A DNA stretch of 64,000 nt from Limnovirga sp038203525. GTDB lineage: Bacteria; Bacteroidota; Bacteroidia; Chitinophagales; Chitinophagaceae. The stretch spans positions 24,972 through 88,971 of the forward strand of contig JBBRDW010000006.1 of NCBI GenBank assembly GCA_038203525.1, read 5' to 3'. Position numbers and translations under genes: made by a program. Below, in pieces: positions 26,805 through 36,577 of the stretch (within the stretch, counting starts at the first letter, position 1; every line of letters begins with the position of its first letter). Below the pieces are notes generated by a model. That model did not search any database. It had not been told where the DNA came from and saw nothing but the letters and a program-made list of their open reading frames with translations.

Positions 26805-27656
26805 TTATTGATAAAGCGGAGTAATAAATTTCTTATACAATAATTCGGACGTAACTTTTGCAAAGCCAGTTGCGCCGCACAGCTTCACCCATCTCATACC
26901 ATAGGCTGCATTAGTTAAGAATATTTCCTGCGCCAGCATCAAATCATCCACGGTAACAGAGGTTTCTTCCAACGTAATATTCTCGTTGCAGAAACACTGC
27001 AATAGGTATCGGCGCATTACACCGCCAATACATCCTTCAGATATTGCCGGAGTTTTTATTATGCCATCCTTTATAACAAATATGTTGGCAATAGTGGCAT
27101 CGGCAATTCTTTCGTAGGGGTTAAAAAGCAATGCATCATTCAGTTTATTTTTTTTGGCCCATAGCGCGGCCATAGCGTAAGCGAGATAATTATTACTTTT
27201 TATGTGAGAGAACCCATCGCAGATTTTACGTGCATCTTTAAAGACATCAATTACCAATCCGTTTTCGTTTAATTCATTATTAGCCGGGTTCAGTGGCCAG
27301 GTTTGAATTAAATAATTGGGGGAATTATTTTCAGGATCGTAAAGCCCACCATTTCCTCTAAAAATCATCAAGCGCACCCTCGCAATTTTTTCATGATAAT
27401 TTTTCTTTGCTAAGTCTGCAATTTGTACTCTTAGGTATTCGGGGGTAAGAAAATTAGGTTTCACAAACTGCAAGCTTTCCATTGAAGCGAACAGCCTTTC
27501 AAAATGAAAGTCTTCGAGTATTATTTTGCCACGAATCATTTTTATAGTTTCAAAGAAACCATCTCCGTATCGGAATGAGCGGTTATTGGGCGATATCAGC
27601 AACTTATCGGCCCGGTATAATTTACCGTTATAATTTAAAAAACCTTCGTTAGACAT
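26805..27656 (-). CDS. pabC: Aminotransferase class IV, PabC-like
   Basis: The 283-residue protein has fold-type IV PLP enzyme features: RSFRYGDGFFETIKM near the N-terminus, a candidate PLP lysine in SHIKSNNYLAYAMA near residue 157, and ERIADATIANIFVIKDG, which corresponds to the family EGxxSNxF segment but is altered. Length and the FETIKM start fit 4-amino-4-deoxychorismate lyase (p-aminobenzoate for folate). Branched-chain or D-amino acid transaminase activity cannot be excluded. A TATTTTTG-like -7 element lies just upstream on the minus strand (27661-27668). Confidence 0.75.
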   Translation of the reverse strand: MSNEGFLNYNGKLYRADKLLISPNNRSFRYGDGFFETIKMIRGKIILEDFHFERLFASMESLQFVKPNFLTPEYLRVQIADLAKKNYHEKIARVRLMIFRGNGGLYDPENNSPNYLIQTWPLNPANNELNENGLVIDVFKDARKICDGFSHIKSNNYLAYAMAALWAKKNKLNDALLFNPYERIADATIANIFVIKDGIIKTPAISEGCIGGVMRRYLLQCFCNENITLEETSVTVDDLMLAQEIFLTNAAYGMRWVKLCGATGFAKVTSELLYKKFITPLYQ

Positions 27657-27710
27657 AGCGCAAAAATAGTTGTTAGTTATTGGTTTGTGGTTGACAGATG
27701 CATGGTATTA

Positions 27711-27767
27711 TTTTTTGGCCCGGCAGCACATACCTGATGAGGCATTTGTTGTGTCGCACTCACATGC
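27711..27767 (-). repeat. Degenerate left-pointing arm
   Basis: Box B TTTTTTGGCCCGGC ends at 27724 and a decayed box A (TTGTGTCGCACTCACATGC) lies at 27749-27767, at the exact family spacing. The rest of the 650-base gap 27657-28306 is AT-rich and shows nothing I can identify. Confidence 0.75.
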
Positions 27768-28306
27768 TACACAACTTTAATCAGCAGAGAAAGGCTGCTG
27801 CCGTATTATATCTGCATATCAATGCTTTTTTATCACTCCAAAAATACCATACCAGTTAAGGGCTTAGTGTAGTTTAGGCTGACATATAAATCAGCTTTCC
27901 ATTTTCTTTTAAGAAGTTCATTAAACAAAGGAATGGTATTTGCGTCTATAGCGTTTAATTGCGAACGAATTTATACCGCTGCATTTAGAAATGGGATCAG
28001 CAATTTGTCACAAAACACAGATGCAAAATCTTCAATTTAATGGTGCCTGTCAACAGTGACAAAAACATATTGTTTTACAGCAATTAACAAGGCCTTCATT
28101 CGTTTACAGGTTGACGAAAGCATCAACACAGTTCAAGAGTTGCGCCAGAGTAGGAAAGAACGGTGAAAAAAGAGATGGAGATTAGGTCCAAAAAAATGAA
28201 GAAGGAGTTTACCAATGATTAAAAACTTTAGTTTGTTTTTTCAAAGGCCATTTTAGAAAAAGATTTAAAGTCCGATATTTCGAAAACGCGTACATCTGAG
28301 AAAACA

Positions 28307-31300
28307 ATGAGATACAGGCGAATAATTATATTATTTTGCTTTTCGGCCATTTGCAACGCTGCTTTCCCGCAACTAAAAGCGGGCTTTAGCGCTACTGTTG
28401 TGAGTGGCTGTACGCCGTTAGTTGGTGTATTATTCCAGGATGAAACTACTGGCTCTCCAACTTCATGGGAATGGAACCTGGGTAACGGGGCTATTTCAAC
28501 CAAACCAAATCCCAGCGCAACTTATATCGATCCCGGCACTTACACCATTACACTTAAAGTTAAAAACGCCAATGGCGCAGATTCTATAACCAAGACAAAC
28601 TACATAACAGTTTATGCAAAACCTGTTGTTGAATTTAGCGCAACGCCAACAGGTGGTTGTTTACCATTAAAAGTAAATTTTACTGACATTAGTACGGCCG
28701 GTAGCGGCACTTTGCAAAGCTGGATTTGGGACTTTGGAGATGGCACATCATCTACGACCGAAAACCCCGCGCATAACTACTTAATTTCAGATACTTTTAA
28801 TGTAACCCTTATTGCAACCAACAGCTTTGGGTGCAAGGAATCTATTCTTAAGAGTTCCTATATTGCAATTGCAGACACAGTTACAGCAAATTTCAGGTAC
28901 AACTATACCAATATATGCAAGGCTCCTTCGCTGGTAAATTTTATAAATACTTCGGTTTCAGAGTCTCCGTTAAATTATCAATGGGATTTTGGTGATGGGG
29001 CACAATCTAACAGCTTAAACCCCCCACATACTTATACCACAGAAGGTACCTACAACATTACTTTAATATCATCCAACACGTCAGGCTGCGCAGATACGGT
29101 GCTAAAAACAATTAGCATCGGAACACAAAGTGTAAACTTTATTTTACCCGCATTTGGGTGCGCTAATGAGCCCATAATAATTCAGGATTCGTCTACACCC
29201 ACTCCTGTAACCGGTACATGGGATTTTGGCGATGGCAATACAGGAACCGGATTAATTGTAACCCATGTTTATTCATTACCCGGAAATTATGAAGTGGCTT
29301 ACCGGGCAAATTTCAATGGATGTTCTGATGGGCTCAAAAAAACGATTGTGATATCCGATAAGCCAATCGCTTCGTTTACTTCTCCTTCAGTAGTCACCAG
29401 CTGTTCAATACCCCTAACTGTAGCTTTTACCAATACATCGGTTGGCGGCTTTGCTTACAAATGGGATTTTGGTGACGGGACAACCTCAACAGATACCAAC
29501 GTTGTACATACTTACACGGGGAAAGGATCTTTTGACGTTAAATTAACAGCCTTTAACAGCACTGGACAATGTGCAGATAGTTTTGTAAAAACAAATTTTG
29601 TAACAATTACGCCGCCAATAATTGACAGTTTTATAAACTTGCCATTTTCTAACTGTGTACCATCTACTATTAACTTTAATGCTTCAATTGCTACAATTGA
29701 ACCGGTAACTTCTTACGTATGGTCGTTTGGCGATGGTGGCACTTCAACAAATCCACAACCCTCATACACTTATGCAACTCCCGGCGTTTATACGGTAAAA
29801 CTGCTTATAAAAACGATAAGCGGTTGCGTAGATAGTCTTGAATTACCAAAAGCTGTAATTGTAAATGATAGACCGGTTGCAGGTTTTACAGCAAGCCCTC
29901 TTGATGCCTGCGCTTCGCAACAAATCCAATTTACCGATTCATCTTCCAGTGGTGTTGATTCCTGGAGATGGTATTTTGGAGATGGGGGAACAAGCATAGA
30001 AAAAAATCCGCTGCATAAGTTTACTGATACCGGCTTTTTCACCGTTACGGTTTATGTTTCCAATGCAGGGTGCAGAGATACGTTGATCGTCAATAATTAT
30101 ATCCACATAAATGCACCAGTTGCATCGTTTGAAAATGTACTCGATTGCGGTAACCCTTTACTAAGAACTTTCTTTGACAGGTCTGTAGCTCCCGAATCCT
30201 GGCGATGGGACTTTGGCGATGGAGTTACATCTGCCGAGCAAAACCCCATTCATTATTTTGCGGATACAGGGGTGTACAATGTAAACCTGATTGTTACTAA
30301 CGGGGCCTGCGCAGATACCAGTATAAATACGGTTTATATATTACAGGAGAAGCCAGACTTTAGCGTAACATCAGAGGGTACGAATTTTTGTAAAAACGAT
30401 GCGGTGAAATTTACCAGCAGCAATTATAACCCGGAATTTATTACAAGCTTTAAATGGATTTTTGGCGATAGTGAAGGTACAGGCTTTAGCCCTAATCTTA
30501 AAACCACTACCTATGCCTATAAAAAAGCAGGCACCTATTTTCCTAGTCTAATTACGACAGATTTAAACGGTTGCCTGGACACAGCTAAAAATATTACATC
30601 AGTAAATATCTACGGACCTACTGCTATTTTCAGCAATCCTTCAGGATCCTGCCATGATATTTCAATCCTATTTGCCGATTCTTCAATAACCGATGGCATT
30701 CACCCGATAACTCAGTGGATTTGGGACTATGGCGACGGGATTACAGAGGTATTAAACAATGCACCTTTTAATCATACTTACTCAAATGCCGGCACCTACG
30801 ATGTAAAACTCACCGTATTTGATTCATTAGGCTGCAAGGATATACTACTCAAACCACAAGATGTTATTGTAACAAAACCTTTCGCCGCCTTTAATATTCT
30901 GGATTCTATAAGATGTAAAACCTCAAAAGTCGTTTTTACGAACTTATCTCAAGGGTTACCTCTTGCTTATAACTGGAGTTTTGGTGATGGTTTCGCATCT
31001 TCAGCTTTAGATCCTGTGCATAGCTATAACATGGAAGGAAGTTTTTCTGTAACATTATCTGTGGTTGATAGTTTTGGGTGTGCTGATACAGTTTTTAAAC
31101 CCGGTGCTGTTACCATAGCAAATCCGGTAGCCACATTTACTATATCTGATTCAAGTTCAACCTGCCCGCCATTACCCGTTGTAGTGGTGAACAACTCTAA
31201 GAGTTACAGCAGTCTTTTATGGGATTTTGGCGATGGCAATACTTCAACCCTTGATAATCCTTTTCATATTTACACAACACCCGGTAAATATAATCTAACC

Positions 31301-33121
31301 GTAATTATTCAGGGCTATGGCATTTGCGCCGATACCGCTACCAGGATCATAAATCTTAACGGTCCGAATGGGGTTTTTAACTATACACCCAAAAAAGGCT
31401 GCTTTCCCGAACTGGTTAAATTTTCGGCAGCAACAGAAAATACAACCAAATATATCTGGGATTTTGGTGATGGATCAAAAGAAACAACCGCTAACGGCAC
31501 CACAGAATTTAAATACAAATCGCCGGGACTTTTTGTGCCTAAATTAATATTGGAAGATGCAGCCGGCTGTCAGGTTCCATTGGAAATCCTTGATACCATT
31601 AAAATATCAGGTGTACTAACGCAGTTTTCAGCTGTAACAAACACCGGCTGCGACTCTTCGTTGGTAGTATTTAAAGACTCTTCTATTATTGCAAGTTTTG
31701 ATGCGGAAAAAAGCAGGATTTGGAATTTTGGTGATGGCACTACCACAACTGCTGTCAACCCCGATCACTATTATAAATCAGTTGGCAATTATTCTGTATC
31801 CCTAAATGTTATCACCGATTCTGGCTGCAGGGGAGAGTATATACTACCCGTGATCGTGGCAATAAATAAAGCACCGGAATTGGTCGGCATATTACCAGAT
31901 TCCGTTTGTACTAATTCGCCGGTTAATTTTAATGCACAGGATACTTCGGGCATTACAGACCCAGTATTATGGTTCTGGAATTTTGGCAACGGCGATGTTT
32001 CCTATGCTCAAAAACCCAGCTATGTTTATACTTCGCCTGGCAATTATAGTGTAGCCGTAATAGCTACTGCAAGCACCAACTGTGCCGACACTATACAAAA
32101 AAATATTCTTATACTGCCGCCACCAACCGTTAACGCCGGAACAGATACTTCTTTCTGTCGCTTTAAAACGGTAACGCTGCAACCATCAGGCGCTTTATCT
32201 TATGTATGGGCAACCAACACTACATTAAGTTGTACCAATTGTGCAAACCCGGTTGCAAAGCCAGACAGCACTACCAACTATTATGTTTCCGGCACAGATG
32301 TTTTTGGCTGTGCGGCTTCAGACTCTATAAAGCTTACCGTAATACAGCCGGTTACTGTAAAGCTTTCTGTAACGAACGATACGCTATGCCTTGGCAGTTC
32401 TATACAGTTAAATGCAAGTGGAGCACAAATTTATAACTGGCAGCCATCAACTGGTTTAAGCAGTACAACGATTGCAAACCCTATTGCTTCGCCTTCGGCA
32501 ACTACACTATATACTGTTATTGGTTTATCCGATGGAAAGGATTGTTTTGCCGATACCGCACAGGTTTCTATTCTGGTGGCGCCCATCCCCTATTTTAATA
32601 TAGAAGATACCTTTGTTTCAATAAATGTTGGCTCGTCTTACCAGATCAAAACAACCAGTTCGCCAGATGTGGTAAGATGGATGTGGATACCACCTGCTGG
32701 CTTATCGTGCAACAATTGTGCTGCACCGCTGATTACACCAAAAGCAAATATTAACTACAATGTTCAGGTATCTAATGTTTTTGGTTGCACATCGACCGAC
32801 AATGTAAGGTTCGAAGTACTTTGCAATGGCGCAAATGTTTTTATACCCAATACTTTTTCTCCAAACGGTGATGCTAAAAACGAATATTTTTATCCGCGTG
32901 GTAAAGGCTTGTTTAATATAAAATCAATGCGCATATTTAACCGCTGGGGCGCTTTGGTTTTTGTAAAATCGAACTTTGCACCTGAGTCAGAAACCGAAGG
33001 ATGGGACGGAAAACTCAATGGCGTATTGCAGCCTTCAGATGTATATGTCTATGTGATTGACGTATTGTGCGAGAACGGAACGGTGCTTAGTTATAAAGGA
33101 AACGTTACATTGGTAAGGTAA
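28307..33121 (+). CDS. Giant PKD-domain surface protein with gliding-type C-terminal domain
   Basis: The 1604-residue protein has a signal peptide (about residues 1-22). About fifteen PKD modules follow, each marked by a WxWDFGDGxxS-type motif and roughly 80-90 residues long. Two or three further Ig-like modules come next, then a gliding-motility-associated C-terminal domain starting at FIPNTFSPNGD with the IFNRWG motif. This type B domain directs export by the type IX system. Such proteins (SprB-like) act as cell-surface adhesins, for example in gliding or substrate binding. The downstream PorP/SprF gene is the usual partner. Whether this organism glides cannot be told from the window. Confidence 0.92.
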   Translation: MRYRRIIILFCFSAICNAAFPQLKAGFSATVVSGCTPLVGVLFQDETTGSPTSWEWNLGNGAISTKPNPSATYIDPGTYTITLKVKNANGADSITKTNYITVYAKPVVEFSATPTGGCLPLKVNFTDISTAGSGTLQSWIWDFGDGTSSTTENPAHNYLISDTFNVTLIATNSFGCKESILKSSYIAIADTVTANFRYNYTNICKAPSLVNFINTSVSESPLNYQWDFGDGAQSNSLNPPHTYTTEGTYNITLISSNTSGCADTVLKTISIGTQSVNFILPAFGCANEPIIIQDSSTPTPVTGTWDFGDGNTGTGLIVTHVYSLPGNYEVAYRANFNGCSDGLKKTIVISDKPIASFTSPSVVTSCSIPLTVAFTNTSVGGFAYKWDFGDGTTSTDTNVVHTYTGKGSFDVKLTAFNSTGQCADSFVKTNFVTITPPIIDSFINLPFSNCVPSTINFNASIATIEPVTSYVWSFGDGGTSTNPQPSYTYATPGVYTVKLLIKTISGCVDSLELPKAVIVNDRPVAGFTASPLDACASQQIQFTDSSSSGVDSWRWYFGDGGTSIEKNPLHKFTDTGFFTVTVYVSNAGCRDTLIVNNYIHINAPVASFENVLDCGNPLLRTFFDRSVAPESWRWDFGDGVTSAEQNPIHYFADTGVYNVNLIVTNGACADTSINTVYILQEKPDFSVTSEGTNFCKNDAVKFTSSNYNPEFITSFKWIFGDSEGTGFSPNLKTTTYAYKKAGTYFPSLITTDLNGCLDTAKNITSVNIYGPTAIFSNPSGSCHDISILFADSSITDGIHPITQWIWDYGDGITEVLNNAPFNHTYSNAGTYDVKLTVFDSLGCKDILLKPQDVIVTKPFAAFNILDSIRCKTSKVVFTNLSQGLPLAYNWSFGDGFASSALDPVHSYNMEGSFSVTLSVVDSFGCADTVFKPGAVTIANPVATFTISDSSSTCPPLPVVVVNNSKSYSSLLWDFGDGNTSTLDNPFHIYTTPGKYNLTVIIQGYGICADTATRIINLNGPNGVFNYTPKKGCFPELVKFSAATENTTKYIWDFGDGSKETTANGTTEFKYKSPGLFVPKLILEDAAGCQVPLEILDTIKISGVLTQFSAVTNTGCDSSLVVFKDSSIIASFDAEKSRIWNFGDGTTTTAVNPDHYYKSVGNYSVSLNVITDSGCRGEYILPVIVAINKAPELVGILPDSVCTNSPVNFNAQDTSGITDPVLWFWNFGNGDVSYAQKPSYVYTSPGNYSVAVIATASTNCADTIQKNILILPPPTVNAGTDTSFCRFKTVTLQPSGALSYVWATNTTLSCTNCANPVAKPDSTTNYYVSGTDVFGCAASDSIKLTVIQPVTVKLSVTNDTLCLGSSIQLNASGAQIYNWQPSTGLSSTTIANPIASPSATTLYTVIGLSDGKDCFADTAQVSILVAPIPYFNIEDTFVSINVGSSYQIKTTSSPDVVRWMWIPPAGLSCNNCAAPLITPKANINYNVQVSNVFGCTSTDNVRFEVLCNGANVFIPNTFSPNGDAKNEYFYPRGKGLFNIKSMRIFNRWGALVFVKSNFAPESETEGWDGKLNGVLQPSDVYVYVIDVLCENGTVLSYKGNVTLVR

Positions 33122-33421
33122 TTTTTTTAGATACCACCATGGTATTTCATAGCAGCTTCGTTGCGTCGCAATCACTTTATCTAAAGTGCATGTTGCAACT
33201 TTAGTTTAAGTAGTTATTAAATTGTTTTATACAAACAGTTTCAATTGGTTGAATGGCTTTGTTTAATTAACGGAATGTGTAAAAATGTTTTATGACTATC
33301 CGCATGTGGGCACATAAGGTTTTTTGCATTTGTAGTGTTTTTGCATAATGCCCAGTTAGTTACTTAAGTACAAGAGTGCGACGCAACAAATGCCAAATAG
33401 TAGTAAGATTGATTGGTCAAT
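33122..33421. repeat. Inverted-pair element, variant left arm
   Basis: The left arm (33131-33182) is a variant with ATACCACC, GCAGCTTCG and TTGCGTCGCAATCACTT, also seen at 49466-49520. The right arm has an exact box A (33368-33386) and a weak box B GATTGGTCAA at 33411. It occupies most of the 530-base gap between the PKD protein and sprF. A further fragment, GTACAAGAGTTCCGC, lies at 33494. Confidence 0.75.
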
Positions 33422-33651
33422 ACTTCTATCGCCGGATTGTGGAAAATGATTAGATATTATTAAAATATTGTTGTTTGAAGCAGCGAAAAAAAAGTACAAG
33501 AGTTCCGCCTGAGCGGGGAGAAAAGTATAATAGCAGCAATACATCCCGGTTAATGAATAATTTTTTGGGGTTTAAAATCGTTTAATTCAAATGGCAAGTT
33601 TACAGTAGAGAAATGAAAAGAGTAACTTCGCATATTACCAATATCTGTGGC

Positions 33652-34680
33652 ATGAGATATAAACTGTGCATAACAGTTTTTTTATTTATTACCTGCGTAC
33701 AACAGGTGTGTGCGCAGGATGCGCATTTTTCGCAATTCTTCGAAGCACCATTGCTGCGTAACCCTTCGCTGGCAGGGCTTTTCGCCGGCGACATAAGGGT
33801 TCAGGGAGTTTACAGAAACCAATGGGGAAGCGTTTCAACACCGTATCAAACCGGGTCGTTTAATATAGAATATAAACAGCCAATTGGTAAGGCAAACGAT
33901 TTTATTACTACTGGTTTCCAGGTTTTATACGACCGGGCAGGTACAACAAATTTTACTACCACCAATTTTTATCCGGCTGTTAATTATCACAAATCGCTTA
34001 ACAGTGAAAAGAGTAAATATCTTTCGCTGGGCTTTATGGGTGGCTATGTGCAAAGAAGTATTGACCGTTCCAAAATTACCACCAACAGTCAGTATGGGCC
34101 CAATGGCTACAATCCTTCTTTACCTGACGGCGAAGTTTTTACCGTTTCAAACTACCATTACCTTGATGGGAGTTTAGGCATGTCTTTTAACTCGCCCATA
34201 AAAGGCAGTGAAAGTGATACTTATTTTATTGGTGTTGCCTATCACCATTTCAACCGGCCGCAGAATTCGTTTTATAAAAATCCACCGATAGAATTAAACC
34301 CGAAAATTGTGGTATCGGGTGGCGTGAGGTTTACAACCTCAGAAGTTTCGTACCTAACTATACAGGCAGATTACAGTAAACAGGGCGAATACAACGAAAC
34401 CATTGCCGGTGCCACTTACTCGCTTAAAATAGGGGATGATTATGAACACCCGCTTTATACCCTGCACATGGGCGGATACCTTCGTTTCAAAGATGCATTC
34501 ATACCTTTTCTAAAACTTGATTATGATCCTTTTTCTATTGGTTTAAGTTACGATGCAAATATTTCGCAGCTTAAAACAGCGAGCCAGGGTCGCGGCGGCT
34601 TTGAACTTTCTATTTCTTATGCCGGCTTTTTAGACAGGGGAAATTCAACAAAAAATGCAGTAGTTTGTCCTAAATTTTAG
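33652..34680 (+). CDS. sprF: PorP/SprF family T9SS membrane protein
   Basis: The start at 33652 places a signal peptide at the N-terminus (MRYKLCITVFLFITCVQQVCAQ); an ATG 39 bases upstream is possible. The mature protein opens with DAHFSQFFEAPLLRNPSLAG, the PorP/SprF signature, and continues as an outer-membrane beta-barrel-like protein (342 residues). SprF-type proteins assist secretion of the SprB-like protein encoded next to them, here the 1604-residue PKD protein upstream. The last 11 bases overlap the 3' end of the convergent nitrilase-family gene. Confidence 0.9.
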   Translation: MRYKLCITVFLFITCVQQVCAQDAHFSQFFEAPLLRNPSLAGLFAGDIRVQGVYRNQWGSVSTPYQTGSFNIEYKQPIGKANDFITTGFQVLYDRAGTTNFTTTNFYPAVNYHKSLNSEKSKYLSLGFMGGYVQRSIDRSKITTNSQYGPNGYNPSLPDGEVFTVSNYHYLDGSLGMSFNSPIKGSESDTYFIGVAYHHFNRPQNSFYKNPPIELNPKIVVSGGVRFTTSEVSYLTIQADYSKQGEYNETIAGATYSLKIGDDYEHPLYTLHMGGYLRFKDAFIPFLKLDYDPFSIGLSYDANISQLKTASQGRGGFELSISYAGFLDRGNSTKNAVVCPKF

Positions 34681-35641
34681 AACTGCCTATTTCTTTTTCA
34701 TCAAGCCATACCACTTTTTGCACCGGTTTATGCGGTGCGCCGATAATATCTTTATAAAGTTCCGGTCGCCTCGCATTTATATAACGGTGGGCGCCGGCGA
34801 ATGTTAGTTTATCTTTTGTACAAACTGCCGTTTGAAAAGAATCATCGAAAGACCGGCATTCTGCAACGATATCTCCATAGGGATCAATAATCATGGAACA
34901 GCCATTTTTCAGCTGGTTATCATCCATACCAATAGCATTGGAGAAAACCGCATAAACTGCATTGTCGTATGCTCTGGAAGGAAGCCATTTCATTAGCCAT
35001 GCCCGACCCTTCATTCCATCAAATTCAAGACGCAGCGAAGTTGGATCAGCTTCCCGGTTCTGCCATAATTTAGGATCAACGAAACCTGCTCCTGGTCTGG
35101 TGGAGGGTGTACACATGGTAACGTGTGGCATAAAAATTATTTCTGCGCCAAGGAGTTTAACAGCCCTTACGTTTTCAATAATGTTATTATCGTAGCAGAT
35201 AAGGATGCTGCATTTCCATCCACAAAGATCGAACAGGCAATATTCGTTTCCGGGGGTTAAGAAAGGGTTTATGAAAGGATGCAGTTTCCTGAATTTAGCA
35301 ACCAATCCGTTTTTATCAACACATATATACGCCTTGAACAAATTATCCTCTTCATCTTTTTCAAAAAGGCCTGCGAGAATCACAATATTGTTTTTTGCAG
35401 CAATTTGTATCAGCTGCTGTACGCTTTTACCTGAGGGAATAAGCTCTGCGATCTCAAGCATTTGTTCCTTTGAAAGGTGGCGGGCAAATGTATAACCAGT
35501 TACAGAACATTCGTGAAAGGCAATTACGTTTGAACCCTGCGCTGCGGCAAGCGCAGACAGCTTTTCAATAACAGATAGGTTATATGTCTTATCCGCACTT
35601 TTATGTTCGAATTGCGCTGCAGAGATTTTTATTTTATCCAT
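34670..35641 (-). CDS. Nitrilase-superfamily carbon-nitrogen hydrolase
   Basis: The 323-residue protein has the full Glu-Lys-Cys triad of the superfamily: E44 in AFHECSVTG, K119 in FRKLHPF and C149 in LICYDNN. It is likely a cytoplasmic amidohydrolase. The substrate cannot be assigned: the motif context fits aliphatic amidase or N-carbamoyl hydrolase-like branches. It ends 11 bases inside sprF on the other strand and follows the small membrane protein gene by 36 bases on the same strand, so these two may be co-transcribed. Confidence 0.85.
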   Translation of the reverse strand: MDKIKISAAQFEHKSADKTYNLSVIEKLSALAAAQGSNVIAFHECSVTGYTFARHLSKEQMLEIAELIPSGKSVQQLIQIAAKNNIVILAGLFEKDEEDNLFKAYICVDKNGLVAKFRKLHPFINPFLTPGNEYCLFDLCGWKCSILICYDNNIIENVRAVKLLGAEIIFMPHVTMCTPSTRPGAGFVDPKLWQNREADPTSLRLEFDGMKGRAWLMKWLPSRAYDNAVYAVFSNAIGMDDNQLKNGCSMIIDPYGDIVAECRSFDDSFQTAVCTKDKLTFAGAHRYINARRPELYKDIIGAPHKPVQKVVWLDEKEIGSSKI

Positions 35642-35677
35642 AATAAGTACTTAAGTAATCGGATACAGGTAAATGCC

Positions 35678-36076
35678 TCAATCTTTTTCATCTGCGGGCA
35701 AGGCAATCTTTGGCAAGAAAGTCATAAGCAGCATGGTAAAAGATACTATTAGCAGCAAATAAAGTCCGGCTTGCTTTTCGGGGCATTCCCCCGCCTGACA
35801 GGTGGTTAGCAAAATAAAATTTCTAATAGACCAGGCGAAATTTAAAGTAGCTATAAAAACATTGGTTCGTTTAGCCCAAATTTTTGGAACAGCGAATAAA
35901 ACAGCACACACACAGGATAAAAAAATATCCATTAGCCCGGGCCTGCCAAAGTCTGTTAACCCGGAGTCTAAGCCCGTAACCACTATGTTGTTCCCGGCAA
36001 TAAAAACCCAAGGCATATAACAAATAGCCGTAATTGATAATGCTGCTATAATTCCAAGTAGTTGTGAATATTTCAT
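35678..36076 (-). CDS. Hypothetical four-helix membrane protein
   Basis: This 132-residue protein has about four hydrophobic segments (starting near residues 7, 45, 77 and 105) and no soluble domain. It has two cysteines in TCQAGECPEKQAG between the third and fourth helices. I recognise no family with certainty; it could be a small uncharacterised integral membrane protein specific to this lineage. It starts 7 bases downstream of a strong terminator that separates it from tRNA-Cys. Confidence 0.7.
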   Translation of the reverse strand: MKYSQLLGIIAALSITAICYMPWVFIAGNNIVVTGLDSGLTDFGRPGLMDIFLSCVCAVLFAVPKIWAKRTNVFIATLNFAWSIRNFILLTTCQAGECPEKQAGLYLLLIVSFTMLLMTFLPKIALPADEKD

Positions 36077-36082
36077 AATGAT

Positions 36083-36112
36083 AAAAAGGATTACATGAGG
36101 TAATCCTTTTTT
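36083..36112 (-). terminator. Bidirectional intrinsic terminator of tRNA-Cys
   Basis: A perfect 12-base-pair stem (AAAAAGGATTAC 36083-36094 with 36100-36111, loop ATGAG) has T-runs when read in either direction. It lies 15 bases beyond the 3' end of the minus-strand tRNA. Confidence 0.88.
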
Positions 36113-36126
36113 GTTCTAAACTTAGG

Positions 36127-36197
36127 AGGTTTCGAGCAGATTCGAACTGCTGTACGAGCTTTTGCAGAGCTCTGCCTAGCCACTCGGCCACGAAACC
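36127..36197 (-). tRNA. tRNA-Cys (GCA)
   Basis: On the minus strand the sequence folds as a standard cloverleaf of 71 bases: acceptor GGTTTCG/CGAAACC, D arm GCC-GAGTGGCTA-GGC, anticodon arm GAGCT-CTGCAAA-AGCTC with anticodon GCA, a 4-base variable loop, and T arm AGCAG-TTCGAAT-CTGCT. The 3' CCA is not encoded. Confidence 0.97.
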
Positions 36198-36319
36198 TTT
36201 TTTAGAGCTGCGAAAATAGGATATTTTTGAAAAAGCAGAACATATTTGATCATTGATATTGAAATGAGTTTTTTTATGGTGTTGTGTTACTCCTGGCAGG
36301 TGGCAAAAAGGCATTTTAT

Positions 36320-36564
36320 TTTTAGAGCCAGGCTCCAGTTATACTTTGAAGCTTTACCGCGCGCCGTGGCGGGGCTCTTGTACAATTGAGTTTTTAATGA
36401 GCAAAATACCAAGTCACGAATTTATCTGTTGCCCGGTATAATGGGTTCGCCTAAAAATCATGCACATTTAAAGATTGTTATAGTGAACTTTGCTTCATAA
36501 TGTACCGAACGTACAAGAGTGCGACGCAACGGATGATAAATTGAAATTAGAAAGCTGGGTAAAT
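36320..36564. repeat. Inverted-pair element, degenerate left arm
   Basis: The left arm has TTAGAGCCAGGC (36322-36333) and a decayed box A that keeps CTCTTGTAC (36375-36383). The right arm has an exact box A (36511-36529) and box B GCTGGGTAAA at 36554. It covers most of the 380-base gap between tRNA-Cys and the phosphorylase gene; no gene was seen. Confidence 0.75.
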
Positions 36565-36577
36565 AATATAGACAATT

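Noticed and set aside
35871..36314. 147-codon minus-strand frame
   Set aside because: It reads through tRNA-Cys and the terminator into the small membrane protein gene in another frame.
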